Shown piece after piece: positions 6,849 through 6,889 of a stretch of 6,889 nucleotides of DNA (position 1 is the stretch's first letter; each line of letters begins with the position of its first letter). Position numbers and translations under genes: made by a program. A model generated the notes under the pieces. That model was not told the origin of the DNA. It did no database searches and saw only the letters and a list, made by a program, of their open reading frames with translations. The stretch comes from DATKMS01 sp041497995. Its GTDB lineage: Bacteria > Desulfobacterota > Binatia > HRBIN30. The DNA lies in contig JBGQHM010000364.1 of NCBI GenBank assembly GCA_041497995.1, positions 1 to 6,889 on the forward strand, read 5' to 3'.

Positions 6849-6854
6849 CCTCCC
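6849..6854 (-). promoter_or_regulatory. Ribosome binding site that sets the SMP-30-like gene start
   Basis: The minus strand reads GGGAGG, 5 bases before ATG at 6843. The alternative ATG at 6729 is preceded by the arm of the palindromic element and has no Shine-Dalgarno motif at a usable distance. This site therefore argues that translation begins upstream of the element and runs through it. Confidence 0.75.
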
Positions 6855-6859
6855 GCTGC

Positions 6860-6889
6860 CTAGCGAACTTTCACGACGTAGTAGAGCAC
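6860..6889 (-). CDS. Last nine codons of an upstream gene (partial)
   Basis: Read from the right edge, the minus strand is open for nine codons giving VLYYVVKVR, then TAG at 6862-6860. The stop lies 16 bases before the ATG of the SMP-30-like gene, a spacing typical of operon neighbours. The beta-strand-like hydrophobic ending fits a protein C-terminus, but nine residues are too few to name a family, and an open stretch this short could occur by chance. Confidence 0.42.
   Translation of the reverse strand: MLYYVVKVR

Overview
The window is a GC-rich bacterial segment dominated by four complete genes on the minus strand. They are packed closely and each starts behind a clear Shine-Dalgarno sequence. 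The codon pattern (third positions mostly G/C), a Sec-type signal peptide on one product and a REP-like palindromic doublet suggest a high-GC Gram-negative bacterium, perhaps proteobacterial. The sequence alone does not fix the lineage. I see no tRNA, rRNA, CRISPR array, transposase or phage gene.

Layout in minus-strand transcription order (right to left): the last nine codons of an unidentified upstream gene (6889-6860); a secreted SMP-30/gluconolactonase-type protein with an extra N-terminal jelly-roll domain (6843-5125); a 916-residue GH63-like (MGH1-like) glucosidase (5103-2353); a DUF2855 family, MDR-like protein (2287-1196); and a protein made of two tandem GFA zinc domains (1155-310). 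The gaps are 16, 21, 65 and 40 bases, so all could lie on one transcript. The first two complete genes are the most convincing operon pair. At the left edge, a plus-strand reading frame (1-243) encodes the C-terminal 80 residues of an unrecognised protein that converges on the GFA gene across a 66-base gap.

The genes suggest two functional pairs. The SMP-30-like lactonase and the glucosidase point to sugar use: glucoside hydrolysis, and hydrolysis of an aldonolactone. The lactonase appears exported while the glucosidase has no visible signal peptide, so they probably do not share a compartment. The DUF2855 and double-GFA proteins resemble oxidoreductase and thiol/aldehyde-related families, but their substrates are unknown.

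The most unusual structure is an 83-bp element (6732-6814) with 22-bp perfect inverted arms, each arm itself a small hairpin. It lies inside the signal-peptide coding region of the SMP-30-like gene and leaves the frame open. It appears to add about 28 codons between a well-positioned ribosome binding site and start codon and the hydrophobic core of the signal peptide.
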